Assembly (NCBI RefSeq): GCF_016745835.1
Contig: NZ_JAERVL010000018.1
Coordinates: forward strand, 1-64,000
Source: Caldalkalibacillus salinus
Lineage (GTDB): Bacteria > Bacillota > Bacilli > Caldalkalibacillales > JCM-10596
Direction: 5' to 3'
DNA length: 64,000 bases
Below the pieces are notes generated by a model. The model did not search any database, had not been told where the DNA came from, and worked only from the letters and a program-made list of their open reading frames with translations. Of this stretch, positions 24,887 through 33,456 are shown piece after piece. How positions within the stretch are numbered: the first letter of the stretch is position 1; every line of letters starts with the position of its first letter. The position numbers were made by a program, and so were the translations under genes.

Positions 24887-26119
24887 TTACACACTGACGG
24901 TGTCATCATGGTGTGTGGTCACGTGTTTTTCTTCTGACTTCGACACCACAACCGCACACGCGGCATCTCCTGTAATGTTTACGGCGGTACGAGTCATGTC
25001 TAGTAATCTGTCAACCCCTAAGACTAAGGCGATGGCTTCAACTGGAAGGTTGACTGATGTTAACACCATAGATAACATAATGATCCCCACACCTGGCACA
25101 CCAGCCGTCCCAATACTAGCTAGCGTTGCCGTGAGTACGACAATGAGTATTTCAGATACACCTAAATTAGCACCGACCAACTGCGCGATGAATACTGTTG
25201 CAACCCCTTGCATAATCGCTGTTCCGTCCATATTAATAGTGGCGCCCAGAGGTTGAACAAAACCACTGACACTTTTAGGAACGTTTAATTCTTTCTGCGC
25301 TTTGTCCATAGACACTGGGAGTGTGGCCGAACTACTAGACGTACTAAAAGCAACGACCATAGCAGGTGAGAACTTTTTAATAAATGTGATAGGATTCATT
25401 TTACCAAGCGTTGCAACGGCAGTACCATAAGTGACAAACAAGTGTATCCCTAACGCCAGTAACACGAGTAGGAAGTACTTACCCATGGCCAATATAGCAT
25501 CATATCCTTGCCCACCTATAGCAACGGCAATAAGACCAAACGCCCCGTATGGTGCAAGCTTCATAGCTAATCCAACTAGGAACATGAGAACATCATTGGC
25601 CTGTTCGACTAGTTTTTTAATACCTTCCGTCTTATCTCCTAATCGTGCTAAAGCATACCCAACGAGAATGGAGAAGAAAATGACCTGTAACATGTTTCCC
25701 TCTACCATCGCATTCAATGGGTTCGTTGGAATGATGTTAAGCAACGTATCTACGACTGGAGGGGCACTTTCTCCTTCAAACTCAGCCCCTTCTAGAGAGT
25801 AATCACCTATGCCAGGTTTAAAAACGGTAGCTAAACTAATGGCTATGATAAGAGCAACAGAAGTCGTCACAAGAAAATATCCGATGGTTTTACCCGTTAA
25901 GCGCCCGAGCTTTTTAGGATCACTGATACCGGCCGTCCCGAGTATGAGTGAGATGACGACAATAGGCACAACTAACATTTTAATGAAATTGATAAAAATG
26001 GTGCCTAATGGATTTAAGATATAAGCACTGATCGGCTCATAAATCGGCATCCCATTTAAGATTAATCCAACTAGGATACCTAGTCCCATACCGATTAAAA
26101 TCTTTTTGGTTAACGACAT
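24887..26119 (-). CDS. Dicarboxylate/glutamate:cation symporter (DAACS family)
   Basis: A 410-residue integral membrane protein with about eight membrane segments and two re-entrant loops. Diagnostic motifs: the serine-rich hairpin SSSSATLPVS, GATINMDGTAIMQG in segment 7, and GVPGVGIIML with the substrate region LLDMTRTAVNITGDA. These are typical of GltP, GltT and DctA. It imports glutamate, aspartate or C4-dicarboxylates with H+ or Na+; the sequence does not decide which. The start has AGGAGG before ATG. Confidence 0.9.
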   Translation of the reverse strand: MSLTKKILIGMGLGILVGLILNGMPIYEPISAYILNPLGTIFINFIKMLVVPIVVISLILGTAGISDPKKLGRLTGKTIGYFLVTTSVALIIAISLATVFKPGIGDYSLEGAEFEGESAPPVVDTLLNIIPTNPLNAMVEGNMLQVIFFSILVGYALARLGDKTEGIKKLVEQANDVLMFLVGLAMKLAPYGAFGLIAVAIGGQGYDAILAMGKYFLLVLLALGIHLFVTYGTAVATLGKMNPITFIKKFSPAMVVAFSTSSSSATLPVSMDKAQKELNVPKSVSGFVQPLGATINMDGTAIMQGVATVFIAQLVGANLGVSEILIVVLTATLASIGTAGVPGVGIIMLSMVLTSVNLPVEAIALVLGVDRLLDMTRTAVNITGDAACAVVVSKSEEKHVTTHHDDTVSV

Positions 26120-26389
26120 AGTTGTTCCTCCTTTATTTTGTTATGATGGTCGACAATCCCTCCTATCCATGATGGGTGGTTTGATACCATTATACTGTGG
26201 TCTATACATGCTATCAATCATTGATTTGAGTCCTTTGATATGTGCCAAATGATTACCAAAAGAGAGGATATCCTCGCGTCTCTGTACGCCAAGGGAAACG
26301 GTATCGAACAGGGCAGTACATCAAAAGAGTAAAGTAAATACAAGTAAATCCAGGTGGATTGAAATACAATTGTAGGCGATGAGTTGAAA
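26120..26389. other. Intergenic region upstream of the symporter
   Basis: A gap of about 330 bases between the symporter start and arsI. Apart from the hairpin at 26390-26413 I see no gene, RNA or clear promoter box. Confidence 0.5.
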
Positions 26390-26413
26390 GAGATGCCTTG
26401 AACAAGACATCTC
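26390..26413 (-). terminator. Possible terminator of arsI
   Basis: GAGATG-CTTG-AA-CAAG-CATCTC forms a long stem with two mismatches. The downstream T content is low on the minus strand (TTTCAACTC), so it may be a weak or RNA-stabilising hairpin. Confidence 0.4.
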
Positions 26414-26451
26414 CCTCATATTTTTTCTATTTTATCGGGGCGACGAGACGC

Positions 26452-26919
26452 TTACCCGCAACAGGATGGACTTTGTTCTGTTGGCGTGCGACCTGTTTGA
26501 GTGGCGTCAGCCTCTTTGCTTCCATGAGCAACAGACACTTGCTCATTTTCTACATCCCCTTTGGTATAGAAAAATTCCCACTCATTACCGTCTGGATCTG
26601 TAATCCAAAATTTATCTTGTTGGGCATAACAGCAATGTGTATCCATTTCTTCACGTGCAAAGAAACCCATTGCTTCTAGGCGTTGTTGATGTTGTTTTAA
26701 TTGATGGCCTGATGCCACTTGTATTCCAAAGTGCCCCACCTGGTTGCCAGAGACTTCCGGAGTTACATTCAAGGTAAAGTTTAGATTTAGGTCAGCTGGC
26801 AGAAATTTGGCGTAGTCTGCTTTTGTTTTAACAGGTCCCTCACCAAACAATTGAGTATAAAATTGGATAGACTCTTCTAACTTCGTCACATTTAGTCCTA
26901 CATGCACATTCATTAACAT
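26452..26919 (-). CDS. arsI: ArsI-type carbon-arsenic lyase
   Basis: A 155-residue vicinal oxygen chelate protein (glyoxalase/dioxygenase fold). ArsI removes methyl or aryl groups from trivalent organoarsenicals with Fe(II) and O2. The sequence shows the metal His near the N-terminus (NVHVGLNV), a second in VGHFGIQV and the Glu in DGNEWEFFY, plus the vicinal cysteines of DTHCCYAQ that bind the arsenical. A C-terminal Cys pair (PSCCG) could add a further arsenic site. CadI-type proteins of the same family are an alternative name. It lies behind arsR and has two copies of the same operator in its upstream region, so it is arsenic-inducible by inference. Confidence 0.85.
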   Translation of the reverse strand: MLMNVHVGLNVTKLEESIQFYTQLFGEGPVKTKADYAKFLPADLNLNFTLNVTPEVSGNQVGHFGIQVASGHQLKQHQQRLEAMGFFAREEMDTHCCYAQQDKFWITDPDGNEWEFFYTKGDVENEQVSVAHGSKEADATQTGRTPTEQSPSCCG

Positions 26920-26932
26920 TCTCCTTTCTTAA

Positions 26933-26970
26933 ATCAATAATTTTTGATATTTAGATCAAAAAAAATTGAT
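26933..26970 (-). promoter_or_regulatory. Tandem ArsR operators upstream of arsI
   Basis: Two 16-base sites with the form ATCAA-N6-TTGAT (26933-26948 and 26955-26970, centre distance 22 bases), 14 bases or more before the arsI start. The same form occurs in front of arsR (27464-27479). This is the usual shape of ArsR/SmtB operators. Confidence 0.7.
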
Positions 26971-27088
26971 ATTAAAGCCACAAACCATCCACATCCCATA
27001 ACAATGTCTTTAACTTAGAATAGCATTCAATAATATGTGTATTTATGTACCATTCTCACCTGTGTCAAAAGCTATTTAACCCAGAAGC

Positions 27089-27451
27089 TCACTTGGAGCT
27101 TTGACGAAAAATACAGCACAATTCCTCCGATAGAAGATGATTAACTTCTACGTCATTAAGTGCGTAGTAATGCCATGTACCCCTCGTTTCTTTTGTAATG
27201 AGCTTGGCATCTAATAAAATTTTGAGATGGTAAGATATTTTTGACTGAGACATGTTGAATAATCCGGACAACTCGCACACGCAAATTTCGCCATGTTGAC
27301 AGAGCTGGTACATGATTTCAAGTCTTTTTTTATCCGCTAGTGCTTTGAACTGTTTCTCATACTGATCAAAACCATTTTCTACTACAATGGGAGCGATGGA
27401 TGGGCTATTGGTTTGGGTATGAGCTTGAGTCTTAGTATGGGTGTGGTTCAT
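27089..27451 (-). CDS. arsR: ArsR-family arsenical repressor
   Basis: A 120-residue winged-helix repressor. The metalloid site motif EICVCELSGLF lies in the recognition region, as ELCVCDL does in classical ArsR; MSQSKISYHLKIL is the DNA-binding helix. Two more cysteines near the end (EELCCIF) may take part in binding. ATG 27451 is chosen: AAGGTG lies before it, while the longer frame to 27511 would run through the operator and the -10 box. It probably represses itself and arsI through matching operators. No arsenite efflux gene is adjacent, so this pair seems devoted to organoarsenicals. Confidence 0.88.
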   Translation of the reverse strand: MNHTHTKTQAHTQTNSPSIAPIVVENGFDQYEKQFKALADKKRLEIMYQLCQHGEICVCELSGLFNMSQSKISYHLKILLDAKLITKETRGTWHYYALNDVEVNHLLSEELCCIFRQSSK

Positions 27452-27463
27452 AGGATCACCTTC

Positions 27464-27516
27464 ATCAATTTTTTTTGATCTAATGTTAGTATACCTTTTG
27501 TTTATTGTCATTTCAA
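27464..27516 (-). promoter_or_regulatory. arsR promoter with overlapping operator
   Basis: On the minus strand -35 TTGAAA (27516-27511), 17 bases, then -10 TATACT (27493-27488). The operator ATCAA-N6-TTGAT (27479-27464) covers the expected transcription start. Bound ArsR would block the promoter. Confidence 0.75.
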
Positions 27517-27653
27517 TGATTAAATTTACATCTTCCCTTCTTTTTAGTAAATCCTTAATGAAATGCCAGTGATTACCGTTGAGTCAAACAAGCAAACATG
27601 TTATATTCTTAATTGACCAACAAAAAACAGTTGATAATGAACCATATATAAAT

Positions 27654-27839
27654 AAAGTATCCTACAATGATCGTGAGCTCCACTGTCTTAAACCGATGCT
27701 GTTAATAAGGGAATTCAATATTTCATGCCCAACAACAAGCCATCCGGCAAATGGAAGTTGGAAGGCATGATGCGAGTACCCACCTGCGTGAGCGGGTTTA
27801 AAGGCATGACGAGTAACGACTGCGTGGGGTACTTTTTTT
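27654..27839 (+). ncRNA. ssrS: Candidate 6S RNA
   Basis: A 186-base stretch without a credible gene folds into one long irregular hairpin, as 6S RNA does. The ends AAGTATCCTAC and GTGGGGTACTT pair over 11 bp (two G-U) and T7 follows. Inside, TCGT (27671) can pair with ACGA (27816), CTTAAACC (27687) with GGTTTAAAG (27795) and, at the tip, ATGCC/GGCAT enclosing CCAT/ATGG. Two segments match Escherichia coli 6S RNA in my memory: ATGATCGTGAGC against ATGTTCGCAAGC in the 5' arm, and AATATTTCATGCC against GATATTTCATACC. 6S RNA binds the housekeeping RNA polymerase and mimics an open promoter. A -10-like TATATAAAT precedes it; no good -35 was seen. Confidence 0.65.
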
Positions 27840-28068
27840 ATTTGTATACCTATGATCTGCTACACTAGATACATAACAAAAAAGGTTATATGTCAAATGT
27901 TAGGGTAAGAGCGCAAGAAAGAAGGCCTTCATAAAGGCGGTCATATATGTATAGCACAAAATACCCCACCCGAACGGATGAGGTATCAAAGGCTCATGTG
28001 TGGTGAGCGTTACTTACAGTCATTAAAGAAAGTATATCAGAGTTTACGACATTTGAAAATTCTTATGC
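27840..28068. other. Intergenic region with a weak hairpin
   Basis: The only structure found is ATACC-CA-CCG / CGG-TG-GGTAT at 27961-27986 with three mismatches, which could end the minus-strand synthetase transcript although the T-run is poor. No gene seen. Confidence 0.35.
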
Positions 28069-30036
28069 TTATTTATTCACAGATTGGACACGATTGATCT
28101 CATCTAATACATCGGGGTTCTCTAGGGCAGATGTATCACCTAGATCTTCTCCTAAGTACGCTGCACGTATGACTCTACGCATGACTTTGGCATTCCTTGT
28201 CTTTGGTAAATCCGAGACGAAATGAACATCCTTTGGACGTAGGGCCTTACCTAGCTTTTCTCCTACAAGTGTTTTAAGCTCTTGTCTTAATTCATCTTTT
28301 TCTGGCGCGACCTGATCTTCAGACGTGAGTACCACAAAACACACGGCAACCTCCCCTTTGATCTCATCGGGTACACCGATGGTCCCGGCTTCTTTCACAC
28401 TGTCGTGCTGAACAAGGATTGACTCCATTTCAGCGGGTCCCATTCGTTTACCCGCAATGTTAAGCGTGTCATCTGACCTGCCCGTAATGTACCAGTGTCC
28501 TTCACCATCTTGTTTGACCCAATCGCCATGCACCCATGTATCAGGCCAACGGCTCCAATATGTTCGTTCGTATCGCTCTGGCTCCTGCCAGAACCCATGA
28601 GCCATGCCGACCCAAGGCTTTTTAAGCACTAACTCACCGACCTCTTCGGGCAGACCAAGTACAGACTCCCCTTCTGGATTAAGTATATCCGCGTGCATAC
28701 CAGGTAAAGCCACATTAAAAGCTGTCGGTACAATCGGTTTAAGCAACACATTCCCAAATATGCCGCCAGAAATCTCTGTTCCACCTGAGTAGTTATAGAT
28801 TGGAATATTCTTTTTTCCTACTTCGTTAAACAACCATAGCCACGGTTCGGGATTCCAAGGTTCACCCGTGGAGCCAAACAGCTTTAATGAAGACAGATCG
28901 CAATCGCGATACCATTTTTCCCCTTGGGGCATTAAGGCTCTTATCAAGGTTGGAGAAATCCCAATATGCGTTAACTGATGCTTCTCAACCAAACGCCATA
29001 GTCGACCTGGGTCGGGATAATCGGGGGATCCGTCTAATAACACCATGGTCGCGCCATTTAACAAGGTACCGTAGACGAGAAAGGGGCCCATCATCCACCC
29101 CATATCCGTTACCCAGAGCATTTTATCCTCTTGGCACACATCCATTGTCATTCCCGCATCAAACGCTGCTTTAACCGGGAACCCACTATGGGTATGAATA
29201 ATGCCTTTTGGTCGGCTTGTCGTGCCAGAGGTATATATGAGCATGAATGGATCATCGCTCTGCATTTGTTCACAGGGTACCGGGTCACCATCTTGAAGAA
29301 CATTTTCCCATAACAGGTCACGCCCCTCATGCATGGGCACCTCTTCCTTTATATTTGAAACGACGAGAACATGTTGAACACTCTCGTTATCCTGTAACGC
29401 CTGATCCAAAGTCGGCTTCATCCGTATTTTCTTTTGTCTTCTTGTAAATCCATCGGCCGTGATCACGCATTTGGCTTGTGCTGCTTCAACCCGTTTACTG
29501 ATCGCATCAGGTGCATATCCTGAGAACACGGGCGTGAATATGGCACCAATACGGGAAATAGCGAGCATAGCAACGACGGTTTCAGGTACCATGGGCATAA
29601 AGAGGACGACAGTATCGCCTTTTTGTAAACCTAGGGAACGTAACCCTCTAGCAAAGCGACTGACCTCTCGCTCTAAATCTTCATAAGTGATCGTCGTGAC
29701 CGTCTCGGACTCATTTTCATAGATGATCGCTGGCTTTTTCTTCGTATCATTTCGAAAAATCCACTTGTCTAAAGCATTATGCGTCACATTTATTTTGCCA
29801 TCGACGAACCATTTAGGCCATTGTACGCCTAAGGAAAGATCGAGTGGTTGAGAATAGGGTTGAAACCATTCAATCCCAATTTCTTTTATAGCTTCCTCCC
29901 AGAACCATTCTATATCCTCTATAGACTTGTGATAAAAATGGTCATAATCATCGTATCCGTGCTTTTGCATCCACCGATAAAGTCGAAGGTTTCGCATTTG
30001 CTCCTCTGAGGGTTTCCATACAGCTTGTTGGGACAA
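28069..30036 (-). CDS. Acetyl-CoA synthetase-like AMP-forming acyl-CoA ligase
   Basis: A 655-residue ANL-superfamily enzyme that would activate acetate or a related short acid with ATP and CoA. Motifs: the P-loop LIYTSGTTSRPKGI, the Acs-type WVTDMGWMMGP, YNYSGGTEISGG, the hinge TGRSDDTLNIAGKRMGP and the reactive Lys in KTRNAKVMRR (the acetylation target in Acs). The N-terminal region (WKPSEEQ to FW) is also Acs-like. The start is set at TTG 30036: AGAGGTG lies 7 bases before it and the cre site at 30059-30072 would otherwise fall inside the gene. Acetoacetyl- or propionyl-CoA synthetase are alternatives. Confidence 0.82.
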   Translation of the reverse strand: MSQQAVWKPSEEQMRNLRLYRWMQKHGYDDYDHFYHKSIEDIEWFWEEAIKEIGIEWFQPYSQPLDLSLGVQWPKWFVDGKINVTHNALDKWIFRNDTKKKPAIIYENESETVTTITYEDLEREVSRFARGLRSLGLQKGDTVVLFMPMVPETVVAMLAISRIGAIFTPVFSGYAPDAISKRVEAAQAKCVITADGFTRRQKKIRMKPTLDQALQDNESVQHVLVVSNIKEEVPMHEGRDLLWENVLQDGDPVPCEQMQSDDPFMLIYTSGTTSRPKGIIHTHSGFPVKAAFDAGMTMDVCQEDKMLWVTDMGWMMGPFLVYGTLLNGATMVLLDGSPDYPDPGRLWRLVEKHQLTHIGISPTLIRALMPQGEKWYRDCDLSSLKLFGSTGEPWNPEPWLWLFNEVGKKNIPIYNYSGGTEISGGIFGNVLLKPIVPTAFNVALPGMHADILNPEGESVLGLPEEVGELVLKKPWVGMAHGFWQEPERYERTYWSRWPDTWVHGDWVKQDGEGHWYITGRSDDTLNIAGKRMGPAEMESILVQHDSVKEAGTIGVPDEIKGEVAVCFVVLTSEDQVAPEKDELRQELKTLVGEKLGKALRPKDVHFVSDLPKTRNAKVMRRVIRAAYLGEDLGDTSALENPDVLDEINRVQSVNK

Positions 30037-30058
30037 GAAATAACACCTCTTTCCATTT

Positions 30059-30072
30059 TGTATGCGCTTACA
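30059..30072 (-). promoter_or_regulatory. cre site before the acyl-CoA synthetase gene
   Basis: TGTATGCGCTTACA agrees with the CcpA consensus TGWAANCGNTNWCA at 13 of 14 positions. It lies 23 bases before the TTG start, a roadblock or promoter-overlap position. The acsA gene of Bacillus subtilis is repressed by CcpA. Confidence 0.65.
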
Positions 30073-30130
30073 GTCGTGTTGCATCTATATTCTCTATGTG
30101 TGGTGCTATTCCCTTCTTTTTAATGCATTT

Positions 30131-30883
30131 TCACTCAATGTCCTGGGAGGTTAGTATAACGGGACCCTCATGCGTTATGGCAAGCGTGTGTTCATATTGC
30201 GCAGATAACTGACCATCAAGGGTACGTGCTGTCCAACCATCATCATCAATATACAGTTGATCAGTCCCCACATTCACCATCGGTTCGATCGTGAGCACCA
30301 TCCCTTCCTCTAATTCAGGCCCTTGATGGGGTTCACCGAAATGAGGAACCTCAGGATCTTCATGCATTTCCTGCCCAATGCCATGGCCACAAAAATCTTT
30401 TACAACGGCATAACCCTGTCCCTCTACAAAAGTTTGAATCGCATGAGCTATATCACCGATGCGGTTCCCCACTTTTGCCAAGCCAATCCCTTGGTTTAGA
30501 GCTTCTTGGGTGACCTGCAACAATTGTTGCGCCTCAGGATTAATTTGTCCGACCGGATAAGACCATGCTGAATCGGCTAACCATCCGTCTAGGTTTACGA
30601 CCATATCGATGGTCACGATATCACCATCTGTTAACTTGTTTGGTGTGGGCATGCCATGACAGATGACGTCGTTAACAGAGGCACACGTTGCATAAGGATA
30701 TCCCATATAGCCCTTTTGTTCTGGGGTGGCGCCATACTTATTAAGAAATTGCTCAACAAAATCGTTCAATTCCATCGTACTGACTCCAGGCTTGATGCGT
30801 TGACGTAATTCACGATGACAAGCGGCCAAAAGCTTACCCGCTTGATGCATCTTGTCAATTTCACTGGCTGACTTTAATTTCAT
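30131..30883 (-). CDS. map: Type I methionine aminopeptidase
   Basis: The enzyme removes the initiator Met from new proteins. The 250-residue pita-bread fold shows the metal ligands: Asp in VTIDMVVNLDGWLADSAW (two Asp), His in CGHGIGQEMHEDPEVPHFG, Glu in LTIEPMV and the last Glu in QYEHTLAIT. The catalytic His lies in NDVICHGMP. It lies alone, not next to secY or infA, so it is likely the second paralogue (YflG type) rather than the ribosomal-operon MapA. Confidence 0.9.
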   Translation of the reverse strand: MKLKSASEIDKMHQAGKLLAACHRELRQRIKPGVSTMELNDFVEQFLNKYGATPEQKGYMGYPYATCASVNDVICHGMPTPNKLTDGDIVTIDMVVNLDGWLADSAWSYPVGQINPEAQQLLQVTQEALNQGIGLAKVGNRIGDIAHAIQTFVEGQGYAVVKDFCGHGIGQEMHEDPEVPHFGEPHQGPELEEGMVLTIEPMVNVGTDQLYIDDDGWTARTLDGQLSAQYEHTLAITHEGPVILTSQDIE

Positions 30884-31037
30884 GATGTAACCCCTCTTCC
30901 TGACCGACCGATCTCGTGTCAGTCTTGATGTATGATTAACGCGTGTATACGTGTCACGATGCGCTTTTTATCTATATTTTACGCTGCCTCCCACGTCGAT
31001 GTGCTTCATTTCAATTAGCGATTCTCTAAGTGACTCT

Positions 31038-31322
31038 CTAGCGACGCTTAGATTGGATATACGCTATAAACCCTTCTCTCGTGCCCTCATGTTCGAGTAA
31101 TTTTTTGACATACTCAGGATTGGTGAGGATGCCATTATCTTTCATATTAACTATATGTGGTTTTACATGTTCGTCCGTTAAAAGGACTTGGAACCAAGCT
31201 TCTTTTTCTAATGCCTGCCACAACTCGTGTATGTCATCCTCTTCTACACGTAGAATATATTTCCGTATGAGTTCTATGATAAAGGCGATGGATAGTGCGA
31301 CTAATAATAGACCGATGATCAC
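31038..31322 (-). CDS. Hypothetical protein with one membrane segment
   Basis: A 94-residue protein with an N-terminal membrane helix (IIGLLLVALSIAFIIELI) and a soluble C-terminal part (ELWQALEKEAWFQVLL, then NPEYVKKLLEHEGTREGF). I do not recognise the family. It is monocistronic. The coding nature is supported by length, composition and the absence of competing frames. Confidence 0.55.
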   Translation of the reverse strand: MIIGLLLVALSIAFIIELIRKYILRVEEDDIHELWQALEKEAWFQVLLTDEHVKPHIVNMKDNGILTNPEYVKKLLEHEGTREGFIAYIQSKRR

Positions 31323-31411
31323 GGTGTCAACTCCTTGCTGCCTTGACGTTCATTTCACATCTTTCCGATGCTAGAAGCGTACAAAATAATGAATCGAATG
31401 TTTTCATTCAC

Positions 31412-31454
31412 AAAAAATAAACACCCCGGTAAGCTAAAAGCCTACTTGGGTGTT
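31412..31454 (-). terminator. Terminator overlapping the end of the mismatch glycosylase gene
   Basis: AACACCC...GGGTGTT with an inner TA-GC / GC-TA pairing; on the minus strand TATTTTTTG follows. The right arm includes the stop region of the gene at 31442. Confidence 0.75.
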
Positions 31455-31963
31455 ATGACCTGGTGTAGCTGGCGATAAATGGCTACAATGTCTTCCGTTT
31501 TCATACGTACGAGGCCACTTGATGAAGGCGCAACGAAATCTATGACATTCGGAACAGTAGAATCGGCTTGCTGCCCCCATGGGATATTTTGACGTTTGCG
31601 ACTGTAAGCCTGATATACCCCTTTGCCCACAAAGCAAACCACTCTGGGACGATAGGTCGTTATCTTTTCTTTTAAAATGTGTCGTCCTTCGGCATACTCT
31701 TCCTTAAGAATATCCGCAGCCCCTTTTGTTGGCCGGGCGACGATATTGGTCAATCCATAGCCTAGAGTGAGTAATTCTCCATCTTCTTCAGGCCTGTAGT
31801 GACGTGAGGTGAGCCCTGCTTGATATAATATTTTCCAGAAACGGTTATGAGGGTTGGCGTAATGATGTCCTGTTTCACTTGAGCGAATACTGGGGTTAAA
31901 ACCCACGAACAATACGTTTAACCCGTGGTTAATATGGTCCGGTATCGGTTTGGCTTGTGACAT
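31442..31963 (-). CDS. mug: G/U mismatch-specific DNA glycosylase (Mug/TDG family)
   Basis: A 173-residue uracil-DNA glycosylase superfamily enzyme that removes uracil or ethenocytosine from mispairs. Motif 1 reads GFNPSIRSSETGHHYANPHN followed by RFW; motif 2 reads APSSSGLVRM, where the Escherichia coli enzyme has NPSGLS. The Asn of motif 1 that activates water is present. The DUF72 gene lies 17 bases upstream, so the two are probably cotranscribed. Confidence 0.85.
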   Translation of the reverse strand: MSQAKPIPDHINHGLNVLFVGFNPSIRSSETGHHYANPHNRFWKILYQAGLTSRHYRPEEDGELLTLGYGLTNIVARPTKGAADILKEEYAEGRHILKEKITTYRPRVVCFVGKGVYQAYSRKRQNIPWGQQADSTVPNVIDFVAPSSSGLVRMKTEDIVAIYRQLHQVITPK

Positions 31964-31980
31964 TTACTCCCCCTCCCCTG

Positions 31981-32832
31981 CTATAAATCGAATAGATCAA
32001 GTTGTCTTGGAGATAGACCTGTATACTCGATCCCCAGCATCTGTTGAAGTTGCTTGGCGTTATCTGCTGCATCTCCGCCAGAGTTATTGTTAAAGAGAGC
32101 GATAACCTGTTTACTCTCCTGCGCTAGCGTCTCAATATACCCCTGCCATTCCTGTAATTCAGCTTGATTATAACGATAAAGATACCTGACTTCACGCCAA
32201 TTCGGTTGCCCGCGGTTTACCCAACCATGCACGTTACGCCCATGGAAACGGACGATGGTCAGTGCGGGATGTGTGGCTTCTAGTACCGTTGGAATGGAAC
32301 CCTCTCCAACCTGTGGCTCATCACAAACACTGTGTATCCATTCTTCTTCCTTCATAAAGGCTAGCGTTTTTCCCCTCATATTCCCGCGGAACCATGATTG
32401 ATGGCGAAACTCCAAAGCCAGTGGTAAGTTTTGCATTCGTTGTTTGACAAAGCGTAAATACTGTACGTGTTCCTTGGTACAGTGAAACCAGGGAGGAAAT
32501 TGAAACAACACGGCCGCAAGCTTGTCATGTTCAACCATAGGACCCATAGCGGTCAAGAATGCCTCGAACATGTCGCTGACAGAATCATAAGGGATCTCCC
32601 CCCGTTGATGTCCTGTCATACCCTGATACGCTTTCACAACGAATTGAAAACGACTCGGTGTCTCTTCTATCCATTTACGTATATTCCTCTCAGGTGGTAT
32701 GGCGTAAAATGACGAATCAATCTCCACGACAGGAAAATGACTGCTGTACACTTCCAGCTTCTTCCCAGGGTTCGTGCCTTCAGGGTACAACGTTTGGTGA
32801 TCGCCCCAACCTGTTAGACCTATCGATATCAT
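31981..32832 (-). CDS. DUF72 family protein (YunF-like)
   Basis: A 283-residue TIM-barrel-like protein. It starts MISIGLTGWGDH, the usual DUF72 beginning, with AAGGA 8 bases before ATG 32832; the longer frame to 32874 is not needed. Further typical parts are VEIDSSFYAIP, FPPWFHC, LALEFRHQSWF and RFHGRN near the end, followed by LFNNNSGGDAADNA. Biochemical function is not established. It is followed by the Mug-type glycosylase, which may hint at nucleic-acid repair. Confidence 0.85.
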   Translation of the reverse strand: MISIGLTGWGDHQTLYPEGTNPGKKLEVYSSHFPVVEIDSSFYAIPPERNIRKWIEETPSRFQFVVKAYQGMTGHQRGEIPYDSVSDMFEAFLTAMGPMVEHDKLAAVLFQFPPWFHCTKEHVQYLRFVKQRMQNLPLALEFRHQSWFRGNMRGKTLAFMKEEEWIHSVCDEPQVGEGSIPTVLEATHPALTIVRFHGRNVHGWVNRGQPNWREVRYLYRYNQAELQEWQGYIETLAQESKQVIALFNNNSGGDAADNAKQLQQMLGIEYTGLSPRQLDLFDL

Positions 32833-32950
32833 CTGTTCATCCTTCACTTTCGTAGATATATAAGTGACCATCATACTTTTTGAATGTCACACTTGGCTTA
32901 AAAACGAGCCAACCCGCAGCTCAAATTGTATATGCAAAAGACTTTCACTA

Positions 32951-33361
32951 TTATGATGTGCTAACCACTTTTATGTAGTAAGAACGGGTCCGAGGGCCAT
33001 CGAAGTCACAAAAGTACACCCCTTGCCACGTGCCTAGTAATAAATGACCATGGTCGACGAGAATGGTTTGTGAGCTTCCGACGGTACTTGCTTTGAGGTG
33101 AGCAGCCGTATTCCCCTCTGCATGTCGATCATCAGCGTGGTTCCAAGGATATACTTCATCTAAGCGCATAACCATATCTCTGACAACATCAGGATCTGCG
33201 TTCTCGTTAACGGTAATGCCCGCTGTCGTATGAGGACAGTATACGATGACGTAACCGTCACTCAAGCGCTCATGCTGTATCACCTGTTGGATCTCACGGG
33301 TAATGTCCACCCAATCATCACGCTTTGTCGTCCTTAATGATTTTTCGTAGATCATTCTCAT
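32951..33361 (-). CDS. yjbQ: YjbQ/UPF0047 family protein
   Basis: A 136-residue single-domain protein. The family pattern is clear: [20 protein letters not shown], then [14 protein letters not shown] and a C-terminal [16 protein letters not shown]. Members show weak thiamine-phosphate synthase activity and are believed to have another main role. The conserved His of PHTTAG and of AHLK probably bind metal. Monocistronic. Confidence 0.88.
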   Translation of the reverse strand: MRMIYEKSLRTTKRDDWVDITREIQQVIQHERLSDGYVIVYCPHTTAGITVNENADPDVVRDMVMRLDEVYPWNHADDRHAEGNTAAHLKASTVGSSQTILVDHGHLLLGTWQGVYFCDFDGPRTRSYYIKVVSTS

Positions 33362-33456
33362 TTCCCCCTTAACCGCTCATCATTGCTTATGCTTTCTTTC
33401 CTTATGTTAGCATGTTATCATGCTTATTTAGAGAATAAAAGAGTTGAGGTGTTCTT

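Noticed and set aside
27579-27770. 63-residue plus-strand open frame
   Set aside because: It lies across the 6S RNA candidate, has no ribosome site and an unnatural composition.
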